A stretch of DNA of 64,000 nt from Physcomitrium patens (GCF_000002425.4 NC_037253.1:125169-189168), one strand, 5' to 3'; counted from the stretch's first letter, positions 37,511 through 49,352 are shown. Program-made: numbers and translations. The notes: generated by a model not told the origin, from the letters alone.

Positions 37511-39610
37511 ATGGATTCTTATATGATAAAAGAGGTAACCTTAGTCTGGCGCATTAGCGATACAGATGGAAATACACTTTTTGATACTATATGTGTATCC
37601 AAAGATGTTCCTCTTGTCGAGAGACATGTTGGTGACTATCAATGGTACAAGCACTTCTATCCTGCAATGGAAGTCGACAACACATTAAAAGGTAAAGATA
37701 CACTTCTTATTACGTTCATGATTCCAGCCCTTAAAGACGATAATAAGAGGACACCTATAAAAGCACACTTTGACTTTAGCTCAGGTGTAATGAAGGTAAG
37801 GCATGTATCATCACATGCTGTATCTATTGCTGAACTTGTTAGCATGATTGGTACTACAATCTGTATTGATATACAACAAGATGTCGAAGTGACAAACATA
37901 GAGTTATCTGCTAATATAAGAGAAGAGAAGCTAGATCTGGAGCTACTATGTGATATTGTAATGAACGAGCCTAGACTATGTGAGATCTTTTCACTAAGAA
38001 AAAAAACTCTTCCAATATCCATAAAAGTCAAGTATTCTTTTTACGCTAAACTTGGAATAATAACATTCAAAAGAGGAGAAAGCAAGACTATCACAATATC
38101 AAATATTAAGGACGAAGAACATATAGATGACATTATAGATCAAATCCTGTTCTTACTTAGTGTCTACGATGAGATAAAAGATGAGTTTAACAAGTTATAC
38201 AACTTCATAGTTGAAAAAGAGAAGGTATCTAAACATCATACACGAACATTTGCTTTAAAAGAAGAAGTTCCAGAGTTGTTTGTATCTGGATATGCAAGAG
38301 AGTACTCTATTAAACCAATAATAATTATAGAACTAGAAGAGGAGAAGTATAAGTCTGAAGGAAGACTAACTATGAGATATCCCAAAGATGGTCTGTACTC
38401 AAGAGTATATGCTTGTGACGTAGGACTATTTCCGGGACTTAGAAGAAATAGATTACCTAATAAAGATGTGTTCGAGTTCCTTCCTTGTTGTTATCCTACA
38501 GACCATCTTAAGAGACCACAATCTAACTATTACAAATACATGCATGATGTATTTGATGAAAAGAGAAGTCATAAGAAGATAATGCGATTTAAGCCATTGT
38601 ATCCTTTAGAGAATGGCATAGTTGGTAAGGCTCCGAAGGAGCTTCAGGAGATGATATGTTCAATGGATTTCATAAGAGTAGGTGTTAAGAAAGACAAGTC
38701 TTCTATATTGTATTGCATGCCCTACTATATTTCAAGAGAGAGTCTAAGCTTTCCTCCTCACATATGTCTTCAGGAGCTATGGTACTTAACAGAGGAAGAA
38801 ATACTTCTCAACACTAGAGATAGAGATATATTTCTTGATCCAACACTCTACTGTAGAGCATTAGAATACATCTTTTCAACAAACATATATGTTCTTGATG
38901 TCTTTGATGATACAAGCGTAAGAATGTCTATACCATGTACTAAAGGACCATACATATGGGAATATGAGTATGATCAATCTATTATTGTTTTGTGCTATAG
39001 AAACGTTTCTCCATACCCTCAATGCAAATTAGTAATAGGTCATTGGAACGATGCATTGAAGCAATTCAAGATGCAAATAACTATTTGTAAGGATGCACTA
39101 AAGCCCTGACGGTTCATAAAACAAAAGATAAATAAAGATGGAAAATGTATATTTGTATTAACTAAGAGCGGGTGGACTCGATGTCTTTGGAGACCATTGA
39201 GTGTAGAGAAAGTAGAAGCAGATGAGGTATCACAATCTACTTTAGTACATGCTCAAAGACTTAGAGCCTACTTTGTACATGACTTATATCTTATGTATAA
39301 GCGGTGGAACATAATTAACATTAGAATTGTTAGAGATGATGTCTTCTTTATTCGCAAGATAATAAGAGAGACGTTTTCTACGCCCACTAAGTTTGTAGAG
39401 TATTACTCATCTAGGTATCCTTTGTTGTTTAGTGGTGGTGTTCTCAGAGTTACTCGAGAGACATACAATAAGTTAAAGAGATGTTATGAACGTTCAACAA
39501 TACTTCCTTTAGTAGTATCTTCGAACGAATTCATTAGAAGAAGGAACAACATGATTAGTATCATACGTGCTACGAATGATGAACAAATAAAGATTGGTAT
39601 CAGCAATTGA
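37511..39610 (+). pseudogene. 700-codon viral gene with one TGA, possibly early transcription factor large subunit
   Basis: A 532-codon frame ends at TGA 39,107-39,109, and exactly the same frame continues open to 39,610, so this is one gene with a single nonsense codon. The segment FEFLPCCYPTDH, followed by SNYYKYMHD, recalls the conserved PCC(Y/F) segment in large-subunit early transcription factor proteins of poxviruses, African swine fever virus and relatives; I hold this as tentative. The first 300 residues show no known domain. The TGA is followed by CGG and would arise from CGA by one C-to-T change. The gene lies between RPB5 and DNA polymerase on the same strand. Confidence 0.6.
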
Positions 39611-39680
39611 CTTGCAAGGGGGTGGAGCTAGCCGGATATCATCATTATATCAACATAGTGCTGGAGTCTATTTGTAAACA

Positions 39681-42230
39681 ATGGAAGTATCATGTATGAT
39701 GTACGATTGGAGAGCTGGAGCAGATGATGAGAGGACTGTACTATATGGATTTGGAAATCTTATAACTGAAGAATCCGTAACCATTAGAGTACATGATTTC
39801 CTTTTATACTGCTACGTACTTGTGTCTACTATGGGAATAAAAGTACGTGAGAAGATGAACAAGATATCTGAACTAGTTGGTCGTAACAACATTACTAAGA
39901 CTGTAATGTGCACTAGATGGCTACTAAGATCATACCTTGAAGGTGACAAGAAGTTCATTAAGTATTACTTTTATAAGAGAAGTATGCTTAACCACTTCTC
40001 TAACCTGATGAAGAAGTTGGATATAAGAGTTTACGAAGGTGATATGAAGACAGAAGAAATGTTCATCACTGCTACAAACATAAGCTATTCCAGATGGGTA
40101 AAGGCACTATGCGCGGGTGTAGATGACAACATACGATTATGTTCTACAGATCTGGAATATACATGTAGTTGGAGTGCAATATAAGTTATAGATCAAATAG
40201 ATGTTCTAAGGCCATTAATAATATGTATGGATGTAGAAGTGTACTCATCTAATGCAAGTGCTATACCAGATCCTTGCATAGAGAAAGATAGGTTGTTTAT
40301 GATATCCATAGTATCTCAAAGGTACCTTATGCCTAGGATATCTAAGAAGTATATATTATATATTGGACAGTACAATATAGATGTTGATGAGACAGACACA
40401 AGAGCATTCTCAACAGAAAAGAATTTAATAGAAGCGTATTTTCTTCTTATCAAAGAAATAAATCCAAATGTTATAATAGGATATAATATATTCATGTTTG
40501 ATTTTAAATATATCGATACTAGACTACGAAGAAAGCTTATTAACTTACCTTCAAGTTCCAGAGTACAAGGTATTGGTACTGAAAGAATCGATATTAACAG
40601 GAGCAGTTCAGCGTACGGCTTTAATGACTATATAGTCATCGATCTACCAGGGCATACTGTTATAGACGTCTACCAATATGTTACGAAGGAGTATAAGCTA
40701 CAAAGCTATAGCCTATCTTTTGTGTCAGAAAAGTTTACTGGGAATAAGAAAGTAGATCTACCATACAAAGAAGTATTCAACTTATACGAAAAAGGGGATA
40801 AAGAGTCTATCGAGACTATTGCGAGATATTGTATAGTAGATTCATTGCTGACTATTGCATTATTTGATAATATGAACATATGGGTCAGCGTCACAGAGAT
40901 GTCAACTGTTGCAAGAACAAGAATTAGAGATCTCTACACTAGAGGTCAATAAATAAGAGTAAAGTCTCAACTGTACAAAGAATGTTATGATAAGGATGTT
41001 ATATTTGACAGAACAGATTTTCTACTTGAAGAGTTTGAGTACGAAGGAGCTACAGTATCAAATCCTACTCCTTGACTCTATAAATGGTGTTCTTTACTTG
41101 ACTTCTCAAGTTTATATCCTTCTGTTATAATAAACCATAATATATGCTACTCAACGTTTATTAAAAGAAACTCTGATCAACCTTGTTTCACTGTGCAAGT
41201 ATCTGACAAGAAGTCTTACATGTTTGCTAAAGAGCCACTAGGATTAGTACCATCTCTATTAAAGACATTAATACTAAAGAGAAAGGAAGTTAAGATACAA
41301 TCTAGTACAGCTATAGGAATAAAAAAGGTAGTTCTTGAAAAGAGACAACTTGCTCTAAAGATATCAGCTAATTCTGTATATGGTTCATATGGAACTCGCA
41401 ATTCTTCATACTTACAGTTTATAGAAGGTACAGAGTCCACAACAGTAATAGGTAGATCTATGCTCATGCACGCATCAAGCATCATATCATCCAGATATTT
41501 AGTACAGCTGGTGTATGGCGATACCGACTCGTATATGTTTACATCTGATGCTGCTCAGGATTATGAATCTTGTAAAGCATTAGTTGTACGTATGTCCAGC
41601 GAAGTATCAAAAGAGTTTCCTGCACCTATAAAGCTTGAGTTCGAGGCTGTATTTGAAATGTTTCTTTTAATAATAAAGAAGAGATATATAGGACTTATAG
41701 CTGGTGAACGTAAGATGATATACAAGGGGGTTGTTGTGTCCAGAAGAGACAGTTGCATATTTCTGAAATGTATGTATTCGTCAGTAGTAGAGATGATTAT
41801 GAATTCATCATCGCATGAGCACATAATAGAGTTTGTTAGAGCTGAGCTGTTGTCTCTAATAAGAGGTCATATCCCTTTGAAAAGCTTAGTAATTACAAAG
41901 ACATTAGGAAAAGGATATTCTAGTGCTAGTACACCTTTGCTAGTGTATAGCAATAGATTGAAAGACCTAGGTATTGAAGCAAAGCCTGGCAATAAACTTG
42001 ATTTTGTATTTCTTAAGACCAAAGAAGGATTTAAGCTGCAAGGGTACAAAATGAGCCCACCTCACTTAGTATTGCCTCACAATCTTGAAATAGATTACTT
42101 ATACTATATCGAGACTCATATATCTAATTCCATTGATCAAATCTTACAGCTGCTAGGACAGAAGTCTTTAGTGAAGGAATTCGCTGGTGCTATTAGGGGC
42201 TTAGCTATGGCAGGAATTAATTCTTACTAA
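39681..42230 (+). pseudogene. Viral family B DNA polymerase with three nonsense codons
   Basis: An 850-codon frame without frameshift carries all catalytic motifs: Exo I CMDVEVYS (40,220s), Exo II GYNIFMFDFKYI, Exo III YCIVDSLL, motif A LDFSSLYPSV, motif B LALKISANSVYG and motif C YGDTDSYMF (41,515 on). Stops are TAA 40,182-40,184, TAA 40,950-40,952 and TGA 41,073-41,075. The second follows GQ where the family has GQQ, so CAA to TAA is likely. At about 849 residues it is short for a giant-virus PolB but complete in motifs, with the exonuclease domain starting near residue 180. It would replicate the viral genome. Its 3' end faces the FEN1 gene across 31 bp that include T21. Confidence 0.95.
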
Positions 42231-42251
42231 TTTTTTTTTTTTTTTTTTTTT
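42231..42251 (+). terminator. T21 tract directly after the PolB stop codon
   Basis: Twenty-one T on the PolB coding strand begin right after its TAA. The tract may be an expanded poly-T termination signal. On the opposite strand it is poly-A just beyond the FEN1 stop. Confidence 0.4.
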
Positions 42252-42261
42252 AATATAAGAA

Positions 42262-43204
42262 TTATAATATCTTGATTGAACTTTCTAACATATCAAACTC
42301 TTCATTAGCTTTAATAGAGAACCATCTTACTTTGTGCTTTGGGTATGTGCAATTATATATTTGTCTTAGCTTGTTGATGCTAAGTTCTTTTTTATTGTAG
42401 TACTTAGTGTTCTCTAGCTTTCCATGGCTTTATACTTCAGCAAGAGCTATCTTGGGTCCTACCCTGCTGCTCTTCTTATTATAATCCGTACCCATTAGAA
42501 TGCATATGTCTATCTCTTGAAAGTGGTCTATGTTGAAATGACTGTATATACTCTGTAGTGTTATAACGTCTGCGTATCCTTCTACCATATCGATGTTCTT
42601 TATTAGATAAGGACATCCAAATAACAATCTATCATAGTCACTACTTAGTACAGCATCTACTTCTCCGCTTTGGCACATATGAGCACATGTAACGTCTGCT
42701 TCATATTCTCCTATTGCACATACATCAAGAGATGCAGGAGCTTCTGATATACTTAGCTCTATACATTCAAAGAGTGCATCATAGTACTGCTTTGCACTTC
42801 CCTCGTTTGATGTATCACGCTGGAATATCCTTCTCATTGTTCCTAATGTCTCTTTCACTCCCATGTGTTTCCTTGATTGTCTTTCCATCTCTAATTGTTT
42901 CTTAGGAAATATCTTTCCATCAAATACAAAGACACAATAGAATTCATCTCTTAGGATTTCCATTGCTTTCTTTATTGTGTCAATACAGTATGAACCATAC
43001 TCTGCTCTTTCGAACTCCTTATGACGTAGTACATCATTAGCTTCCTTTAAAGAGACTTTTTTTTATACGATGACGTATAGCACACTTGGACATAATGAAC
43101 ATCAAAGCATTAACATCAACAGCAATCCTCATGCGTGCTATCTTGTATAAGGGCACTCTTTGTATCAAAGGAGATAACAACGTTGAAATACCAACTGGAG
43201 ACAT
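42262..43204 (-). pseudogene. Viral FEN1/XPG-family nuclease with frameshift and nonsense codon
   Basis: The minus-strand gene of about 314 codons begins MSPVGISTLLSPL and keeps the XPG N-region (IAVDVNALMF) and FVFDGKIFPKK. The I-region follows: EYEADVTCAHMC, SGEVDAVLSSDYDRLLFGCP, and then LMGTDYN with VGPKIAL, which contain the acidic metal ligands. Flap endonucleases of this kind process Okazaki fragments. A frameshift lies at the T8 tract 43,057-43,064 (plus coordinates), and an in-frame TAA is at 42,430-42,432, after which the frame stays open to 42,262. The start is divergent from the next gene, with 71 bp between. Confidence 0.88.
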
Positions 43205-43275
43205 GATAGTTCTAATATTATAATTTTTTACCAGTGTAGTGGGCTGAAACGTCTTTGTGCTTATTGCAGCCAATA

Positions 43276-43632
43276 ATGATATTGTATCAATATAAATATA
43301 ACAGCGAGATTATTACGTATGCCAAAATGGCAAAGCTAATTGTAAGAAATGCTGTAAAAGAATATCTCAAGATCAACACTAGACTATTAGGCAAGGACCT
43401 CGAAAAGGGTGCTAGTATCATTCTAGTTTATTTGAAACTGGGTATGATCAAGACAGACGATGTACAATTTGAAAAGGATAAAATAAAGATTATACAAAAG
43501 ATATGTATTAAGGACAACAATGTTCTTCTTGCAGGCAAGAAAGGATCATCTTCGCCCCCTTTCACTACGGCATCAACTACTATAAGAGTGGAAACCCCAC
43601 CAGAGAAATTGAAAAGATTATTGGAGCTGTGA
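43276..43632 (+). CDS. Unrecognised viral protein, 118 aa, open
   Basis: The frame has no break. The first 60 residues are helical and basic (AKMAKLIVRNAVKEYLK, then DLEKGASIILVYLKLG). The tail is rich in Ser, Thr and Pro (GSSSPPFTTASTTI). I know no family. It is transcribed away from FEN1. An internal ATG at 43,324 could be an alternative start. Confidence 0.55.
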   Translation: MILYQYKYNSEIITYAKMAKLIVRNAVKEYLKINTRLLGKDLEKGASIILVYLKLGMIKTDDVQFEKDKIKIIQKICIKDNNVLLAGKKGSSSPPFTTASTTIRVETPPEKLKRLLEL

Positions 43633-43724
43633 TGGTCTAGTCACATGTTCCTATGCTCCTATGTGCATAGTCTATATAATATATACGATATTGTTGTTTC
43701 ATTGTTTTGTTTAACATACATATT

Positions 43725-44642
43725 ATGGCTTCAAAGTTCTTTAGCTCCTTCCAAGTCAAGGCCGATGCTTTGAAGAAGGGTGCAACAAGATGGGCAGATG
43801 ATGCAGGAGAAGATCATCATCCTTTGTCACAGGCCTTTATGCATAGCAGTACCCAACTACATAAGCGTGAAGTATCTTCTGACGAGGACGATGTGGAACC
43901 ACCAAGGATGAGGTTTGATGCAATGCCATTTAAGCCAAGTAGCAAAGTGGATCCACAAAGTTCATTGTCCGTATTTGCTAATAGACCTATAGGTGCTCTC
44001 TTATGACCCAATAATCAGAAGGATGTGCAAGCTCCTGCGCTTAAGTCTAGCACTTTTAGTATCACATCTAAAGCACCAGAGCAGCAACCACCTTCTCAGG
44101 ACATGTCAGCTGTCCTTGCAAAGCTGTCTTCGATGGAGAACAGAATAATGTCTTTCGTGGAGAATAAGATATCCTCATTAGAAAAGAAAGTGGATGCCTC
44201 TAAGAGACGTGTTGTAGCAACAGCGAAGGGCGTAGACAGTATTGGTATTATTGTCGAGAACCACATTACTAGTGGTCTTAAGGTATCTCGTGATGACCTA
44301 GAGTATGTTATGGGACTAATCAACGAATGTACAAAAGAAAGTGGCGGTTTACTGTTTACACAGATAGAAGAAATATGCGAGAAGATCGCCAATATGAATA
44401 ACTACACTGTACCCGACAACATCATAAAAGATGTACAAATAAATAACAATGAGGTTGTTGTGATTGCAGCTAATAACCCTCACGATACCATATATAAGAT
44501 AAGCGCTAAGGAACTAATGTCCATCATAGAAGGACATGCCATATATGTATGCTCCTCACTTGATGAGCTTAAACGTGACATGAGATTGGTATGTGAAGCA
44601 GATATCGTAGAGGAGCAAGACACTACGACTGACAATGCTTGA
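43725..44642 (+). pseudogene. Unrecognised viral protein with coiled-coil part and one TGA
   Basis: A 306-codon frame is interrupted only by TGA at 44,004-44,006. Residues 1-90 are polar and probably disordered. A segment from about residue 130 (LAKLSSMENRIMSFVENKISSL) has heptad spacing of hydrophobics and may form a coiled coil. The remainder is mixed helix and strand. An internal structural or core protein is possible, but I recognise no family. An A7-TATATA-T7 palindrome follows the stop codon. Confidence 0.6.
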
Positions 44643-44682
44643 GTGCTTTAGTATCTTGGAGGAGCTGGAGTATACATAGTAT

Positions 44683-44702
44683 AAAAAAATATATATTTTT
44701 TT
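44683..44702 (+). terminator. A7-TATATA-T7 perfect palindrome, possible 3' end signal
   Basis: Twenty bases form a perfect palindrome ending in seven T on the coding strand, 40 bases after the stop of the 43.7-kb gene. It fits the poly-T pattern seen after other viral genes. Confidence 0.35.
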
Positions 44703-44856
44703 AATTTGAAACAAACAATGATTCATACGAAAGTCATTGTGAATAAATTAAATGGTATTTTATAAGTGATATATTATCAGATGTGTATGTGATAATTACG
44801 GGTTGTCGTAGCTGTCATAGATATAGGTGTCATAGGTCCTATAGCATAATAGAGTC

Positions 44857-46380
44857 ATGTCGGACGTTCAAGCAATCAAGTATGCAGTAATGCAGGAGAT
44901 CCAAGACGGTCTTATAGAAGACTTGCTTCACATGAAGCAGCAAATCTTTGATGAACTGGTCGAGTACTTTAGTGGGACCGATAAGACTCCTCAAGGTATT
45001 GCAACTCCAAAAGCACCTCCATCTGATTCTAAGTGTGAAGCGACACTCGCTACTGGACCAAACAAAGGTTCAAAGTGTCCAAATAAAGCAAAGGATGGCA
45101 CTCCCTTCTGTAGTCGACACAAGAGAGTAATCGTGGTTGACAAAGATGGTGTTGTATAAAAGCCAAAGTACTGTAAAGCAATAATTCACAACTACACGCT
45201 ACAAAAGAGACAGTGTGAACACCTTACAAAACTAGGCTCATCGTTTTGTGGTGTTCATAGAAACTATCGCCCTAATGGTTTAAATGCAGTTCCTCAAGCA
45301 TTTGATACCTTGCATGACAAAGACGAGTCTATAAGAAAGCTTCGTGAAGCTCAACCTTATCTTGACAGATTAAAAGAGAAAAGAATAAAGATACCTATAC
45401 TTAATGATTGTGTAGCAGTGCTATCAACCCATCCTGATAGGTTCGAGCAAGGTAGAGAGAACCTGTCCAGAGGAATAAAGCAGGATGTTGGAGAGTTGAG
45501 AGTAGCTGTAAAGATGAAAGAGGAAGAAGAGAAGGAGACAAAAGCGATTCTTGATCAACCTCCTACAGAAGGACAGATAAAAGAAGCTGAAGAGTCAGGA
45601 ATGATTCCTTACCAATACAAAGATAAGTGGAACTTACAGTGTAGGATGGTCAATGAGAGAATATATCCCATACTACCAAGTGGCTGTGTTGAAGAAGCAT
45701 GGGATAATATACGAGCGATGACAACACAAGAAGAGTACGATTCACTCAAGGAGCTCCAAGTTAAGCATCCTCATATTCATGAGTGGATAAGAATAATGAA
45801 CATTGGCGAGTTTTGTGAAAGAAGAGAAGAACATAGAACTGCACCTAGTGATAAATATGATGAAAGATTTGATTTGACTATAAATGGAGGTATACCATTA
45901 ATGGATAAGCAAAAGCTAGATCGTATTGGACTCAGTATGAGAGTATACGAAGAAGAAATGAAGAAAAAAGGTATTTCATTTGTACCAATAGGCATTGCAG
46001 CTAAGTTACCTAATGAGAGATTAGAAGAGAGTATGACAAGAAGTAGAAGAAAACCTGAGGAATTCTTTAATCCAGCGGATCATCCTTATTATGAAACAAA
46101 TACAATAACTAAAACAATATACATATACAAGAAATAGGACTTCCATGATGATAAGATACTTGAAAGACTTAAGGATGGACAAAGAATGAGAAAGTCCACA
46201 TTTAGTAACAATCTAGTGATAAAAGATAAGGATAACCCCTACGAAGGTGACAATGAAGAATATGACTCTAATTGCTCTAAAGGATTTGTTGCTGGGGATT
46301 ATTTCCCAAGATTCATTGAGTTTCTTATACCTAGATCTAAGAAGTTTGAGATGTGGACTAGTAAGCCAAGATATTGGTAA
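44857..46380 (+). pseudogene. Viral protein with two C-C-C-H zinc knuckles, two nonsense codons
   Basis: A 508-codon frame holds TAA at 45,157-45,159 and TAG at 46,135-46,137 and is otherwise open without frameshift. Residues about 60-90 (CEATLATGPNKGSKC, then PFCSRHK) and 108-138 (CKAIIHNYTLQKRQC, then SFCGVHR) are two similar motifs with three Cys and one His, each likely to bind one zinc. Such small C-x-G-x-x-C ... C-x-x-H modules are known in giant viruses and phages. The rest is charged and helical (MKEEEEKETK) with no known domain. Function is unknown; nucleic acid binding is a reasonable guess. Confidence 0.6.
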
Positions 46381-46410
46381 TCTAGTAAGAGTTCTTCACA
46401 CACATTCATC

Positions 46411-46799
46411 ATGGAGTACATTACTGTTCGTAATGGTGCTAAAACCGGACATGTTAAAGCTCAAGTTTGTGACATAGGTGGGCTCAAGTTGTCTGCATCT
46501 AAGTTTGCAAAGTATAAAAAGGAAGCACTTAAGAAACAGATAATGTCTCTGAGATACTTTTTGAGTACTTTGAAGCACAAGTAGATGCAAAGCTTGATCA
46601 TATGTCAGTCCAGGCTATGGTCAATGTCTTTCTTCAAAAGTATAAGCTTGACAATACAATAGAATTAGAGATATCACCATCGATATTTAAAATCAAAGGT
46701 GTAGACAAGGTGTTTGTCATCTTTAGTAAAAAAGTATCTAAGTGTAGCGGGACTGAAGCTACTGTCTTTTTGAATCAAGAGTCGAAATACTTTCTTTAA
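46411..46799 (+). pseudogene. Unrecognised viral protein of about 129 codons, frameshifted
   Basis: The frame from ATG 46,411 (MEYITVRNGAKTGHVK) and the frame ending at 46,799 meet near 46,515-46,535, where one base has been gained or lost. The C-terminal part (VDKVFVIFSKKVSKCSG) looks globular. No family is recognised. Confidence 0.5.
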
Positions 46800-46848
46800 T
46801 GACCAATATAAAGAAATGCACTTTGTCCATCAACACTAATACATCTTA

Positions 46849-48237
46849 AGCGTTATCGTATTACGTGCTTTTCAGCTCGAGAACATGCCGGGCGTTTGGC
46901 TGTAGAAGGTAGTATGGAGATTCGCCAATAGTCAAGCAGTCTATCAATTTTTGACTGCTAGAATATAAACGACTGCAAGAATACACCGTAAATCTATACG
47001 GATGCCCTTTGACTGCTTGTCGAAGTCCTTTTTGCCCCAGCCGGTAGGTCTCTAGACGTTACAGAGAACCCTGAACAACCCAATCTGTTAATCTCCGATA
47101 CCGCTTTGTACTTACGATCTTGTATCCACTGACTGTCTTGTTAGATTAACCCAATAAATTTCATTCATTCCACATACTCAATCCTACAGACACCCTTTTA
47201 ATCCTTCAATCACAAACGTAACTCGATTTCATAAAATAGTCAAGAGTAATCAAACCCACTTCATTAAAAAATCCCGATTCACCATTACAACACTGACTTC
47301 AGCAACGATTGCCTCAGTCTTCCCAAAACTTTATGAAGAAGAAAAATCCAATTCTCCGTCTTTTCTTCCTCGATCCAAAGCATGAAGCTCCTCTCCAATC
47401 CCCTTGATCTCCAAAAACCTCCAATGAAACCGAACTAGTAACCTTGCAAAGAACTTGAAGCTAGCTCTTCGATCCAAAATCCCCCCCCCCCTGATCTGAA
47501 AAAAAAAACCTCTCAAAAACTTATTCTCTCCCTAACCTTATCCTCTGAATTCCTTCAATCTTCCGTCTTGGATCCGGAATTGGCTCCCATTGTCAGAGCT
47601 TAGATCTGAAATTGGCTCTCGCCGTCAGAGCTTCCTCCTCCGTTTTTACCTTGAAGAGATCCATTTACCGAAAACAACGTTCCCTGAAACAGAGAATAGG
47701 ACAGCTTGAAACAGAATCGAAACCCCGTACTCGGGTCCACATTGAGTCGCCCGACCAATTCAGGTCTCATATTGGATAAGAGTCCAGTAGTAAGATCCGG
47801 ATTTCCCCGTAATTAGACTGCATTGGATTGCCTGACCGATACAGGTCTCATATTGGGTAAGAGGACCCGTAGTAAGACCTGGATTTTCCCGTAATCAGAC
47901 TGCATTGGATTGCCCGACCAATTCAGGTGTCATATTGGGTAAGAGTCCAGTAGTAAGACCCGGATTGGATTCTCGAAATTGGATCCAATTAGCTCTTCAA
48001 ACTAGGCTCACCCGTCGCGTGAATTGGTCCTTTCTCTTCCTGCTGACTCCCGTTATTGGAATCGAATGGAGCATTTCAGTATGCCCCGGCTGATTGTAAC
48101 AGGGTGATTGAACCTGGCCACTCAATATTTGCACTGGAGTTGGTCGTTGCTCCCAATATTCGAGGTAACTGAACATTAATAAAAGTCCCCTTTCTTTATA
48201 TTTTCACGGTATACTCGTGTTACATCACGATAGCGTT
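46849..48237. mobile_element. Non-viral insertion of 1,377 bp with 6-bp flanking repeat
   Basis: Composition changes sharply at about 46,855 and again at 48,231. The segment 46,855-48,231 is flanked on both sides by AGCGTT (46,849-46,854 and 48,232-48,237), starts ATCGT and ends ACGAT, and has no sustained coding frame. It holds an 82-bp tandem array, a C10 tract and an AATAAA-like signal near its right end. Viral coding frames on either side stay in register if the segment and one AGCGTT are left out. I take it for a non-autonomous transposon or solo-LTR-like insertion into already integrated viral DNA. No family is recognised, and the terminal repeats are too short to be decisive. Confidence 0.6.
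47740..47975. repeat. 82-bp tandem repeat, almost three copies
   Basis: The unit containing caggtctcatattgggtaag, then gtagtaagacc, then attgcccgacca begins at about 47,761, 47,842 and 47,924. The copies differ at a few bases. It lies inside the non-viral insertion. Confidence 0.85.
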
Positions 48238-48678
48238 TTAAACTCTAATATTCCTAGTCGAATTACAAAGGGCTCTATATTCACATGTCCAGAGTATGTA
48301 TCTTCATCAAGTCCTGAGTATTATGTGCCCATAGTGCTCACCATTGGTCTTGTGTTCTGTAGCAACCAGGACAGGTACAAGGAACTATTCAACTGTAAGG
48401 TACGCATTGTCAAGAAGGTCATCGATTTCCTACGGATTGATCGAGATGTATTATTCAACAAGATAGTTGGTGACGTTGACAAGGTGAAAGCTGAGTATAC
48501 TACTAGTATAGACATGACCAACTTGCAACTTCGTGCTTTGTTAGCTGTGGACGCAAAATTCTTCATAGTGCTTTTGTGATTCTATGCAGATCCTGATGAT
48601 ACTAAATATCCTGGTATCGAGATTGAGCATGAGCTATTAAAGATTCATACAAGTCCCATTATGAGAGATATTTCATAA
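48232..48678 (+). pseudogene. Unrecognised viral gene cut by the insertion
   Basis: The frame reads from the AGCGTT junction (SVLNSNIPSRITKGSIF) to TAA 48,676-48,678, with an in-frame TGA at 48,577-48,579. Its 5' part was separated by the 1.38-kb insertion; an ATG in the same register lies at about 46,816, followed shortly by a stop. The stop codon overlaps the start of the next gene (TAATG). No domain is recognised. Confidence 0.5.
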
Positions 48679-49352
48679 TGGGAAACCAAGTACCATTGCA
48701 GCTTCTTAAGAATGCTATAGCAGCTATTCATACTGGTCCAATACCATTTGGTAGACTGAATGATAAGTTGGAAGTTGATATAAAGCATTTGATAGAGACT
48801 GTCTCAATGTTCAATGAGATATGTGTCACTGTAAATCCTACTGATGATATATCTATTATACAGTGTGACCATATCTTTGGATGTATGTACGAGATTATGA
48901 CTTTTGGAGAGAGCACTAACTACTCGTATAAGGTGTATAAGGACATATTAAACATCAGTCGGCTAAGATTCTCTGGAGTAAAAATATGTGCTTCTATGGG
49001 AAGGCTGATAAGTGTCCAGTTTGATGAATATTACAACACCATATTCATTCCTGAGGCTTCCATATATAGGCATATCAAATGCTATATCTGAAATGTTGTC
49101 CTGTACGAAGCAGTAGCCAAGAAATCTCCTGCTTTTACATCATACATAATATTCATGAGCCGTCTAATAGACACTGTGGACGATGTTGGTATCATGAAGA
49201 AGCACAAGATTCTTATTTGTAAACACAAAGATGATGAATACATATCTAACATGTGGAAAGATGTGTTGGATAAAGCAAATCCTTTGATGTTGAAAAGATA
49301 CAGTGATATGTTCAACAGGATAATTGTAAGGTCAGGAAGTAGGACATGAAGA
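48678..49352 (+). pseudogene. Unrecognised viral protein, about 224 codons with one TGA
   Basis: The gene starts MGNQVPLQLLKNAIAAIH in the TAATG overlap. TGA at 49,089-49,091 is the only break, and the same frame then runs open to about 49,350. It is a mixed globular sequence (LNISRLRFSGVKICASMGRL) with no signal peptide or membrane segment. No family is recognised. It may work together with the overlapping upstream gene. Confidence 0.5.

Noticed and set aside
43276-43632. Possible histone-fold protein in the viral block
   Set aside because: Helix lengths suggest it loosely, but no conserved histone residues could be placed, so no family was assigned.
47740-47975. Short regularly spaced repeats considered as a CRISPR-like array
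   Set aside because: The whole 82-bp unit repeats without unique spacers, and the context is a plant genome.
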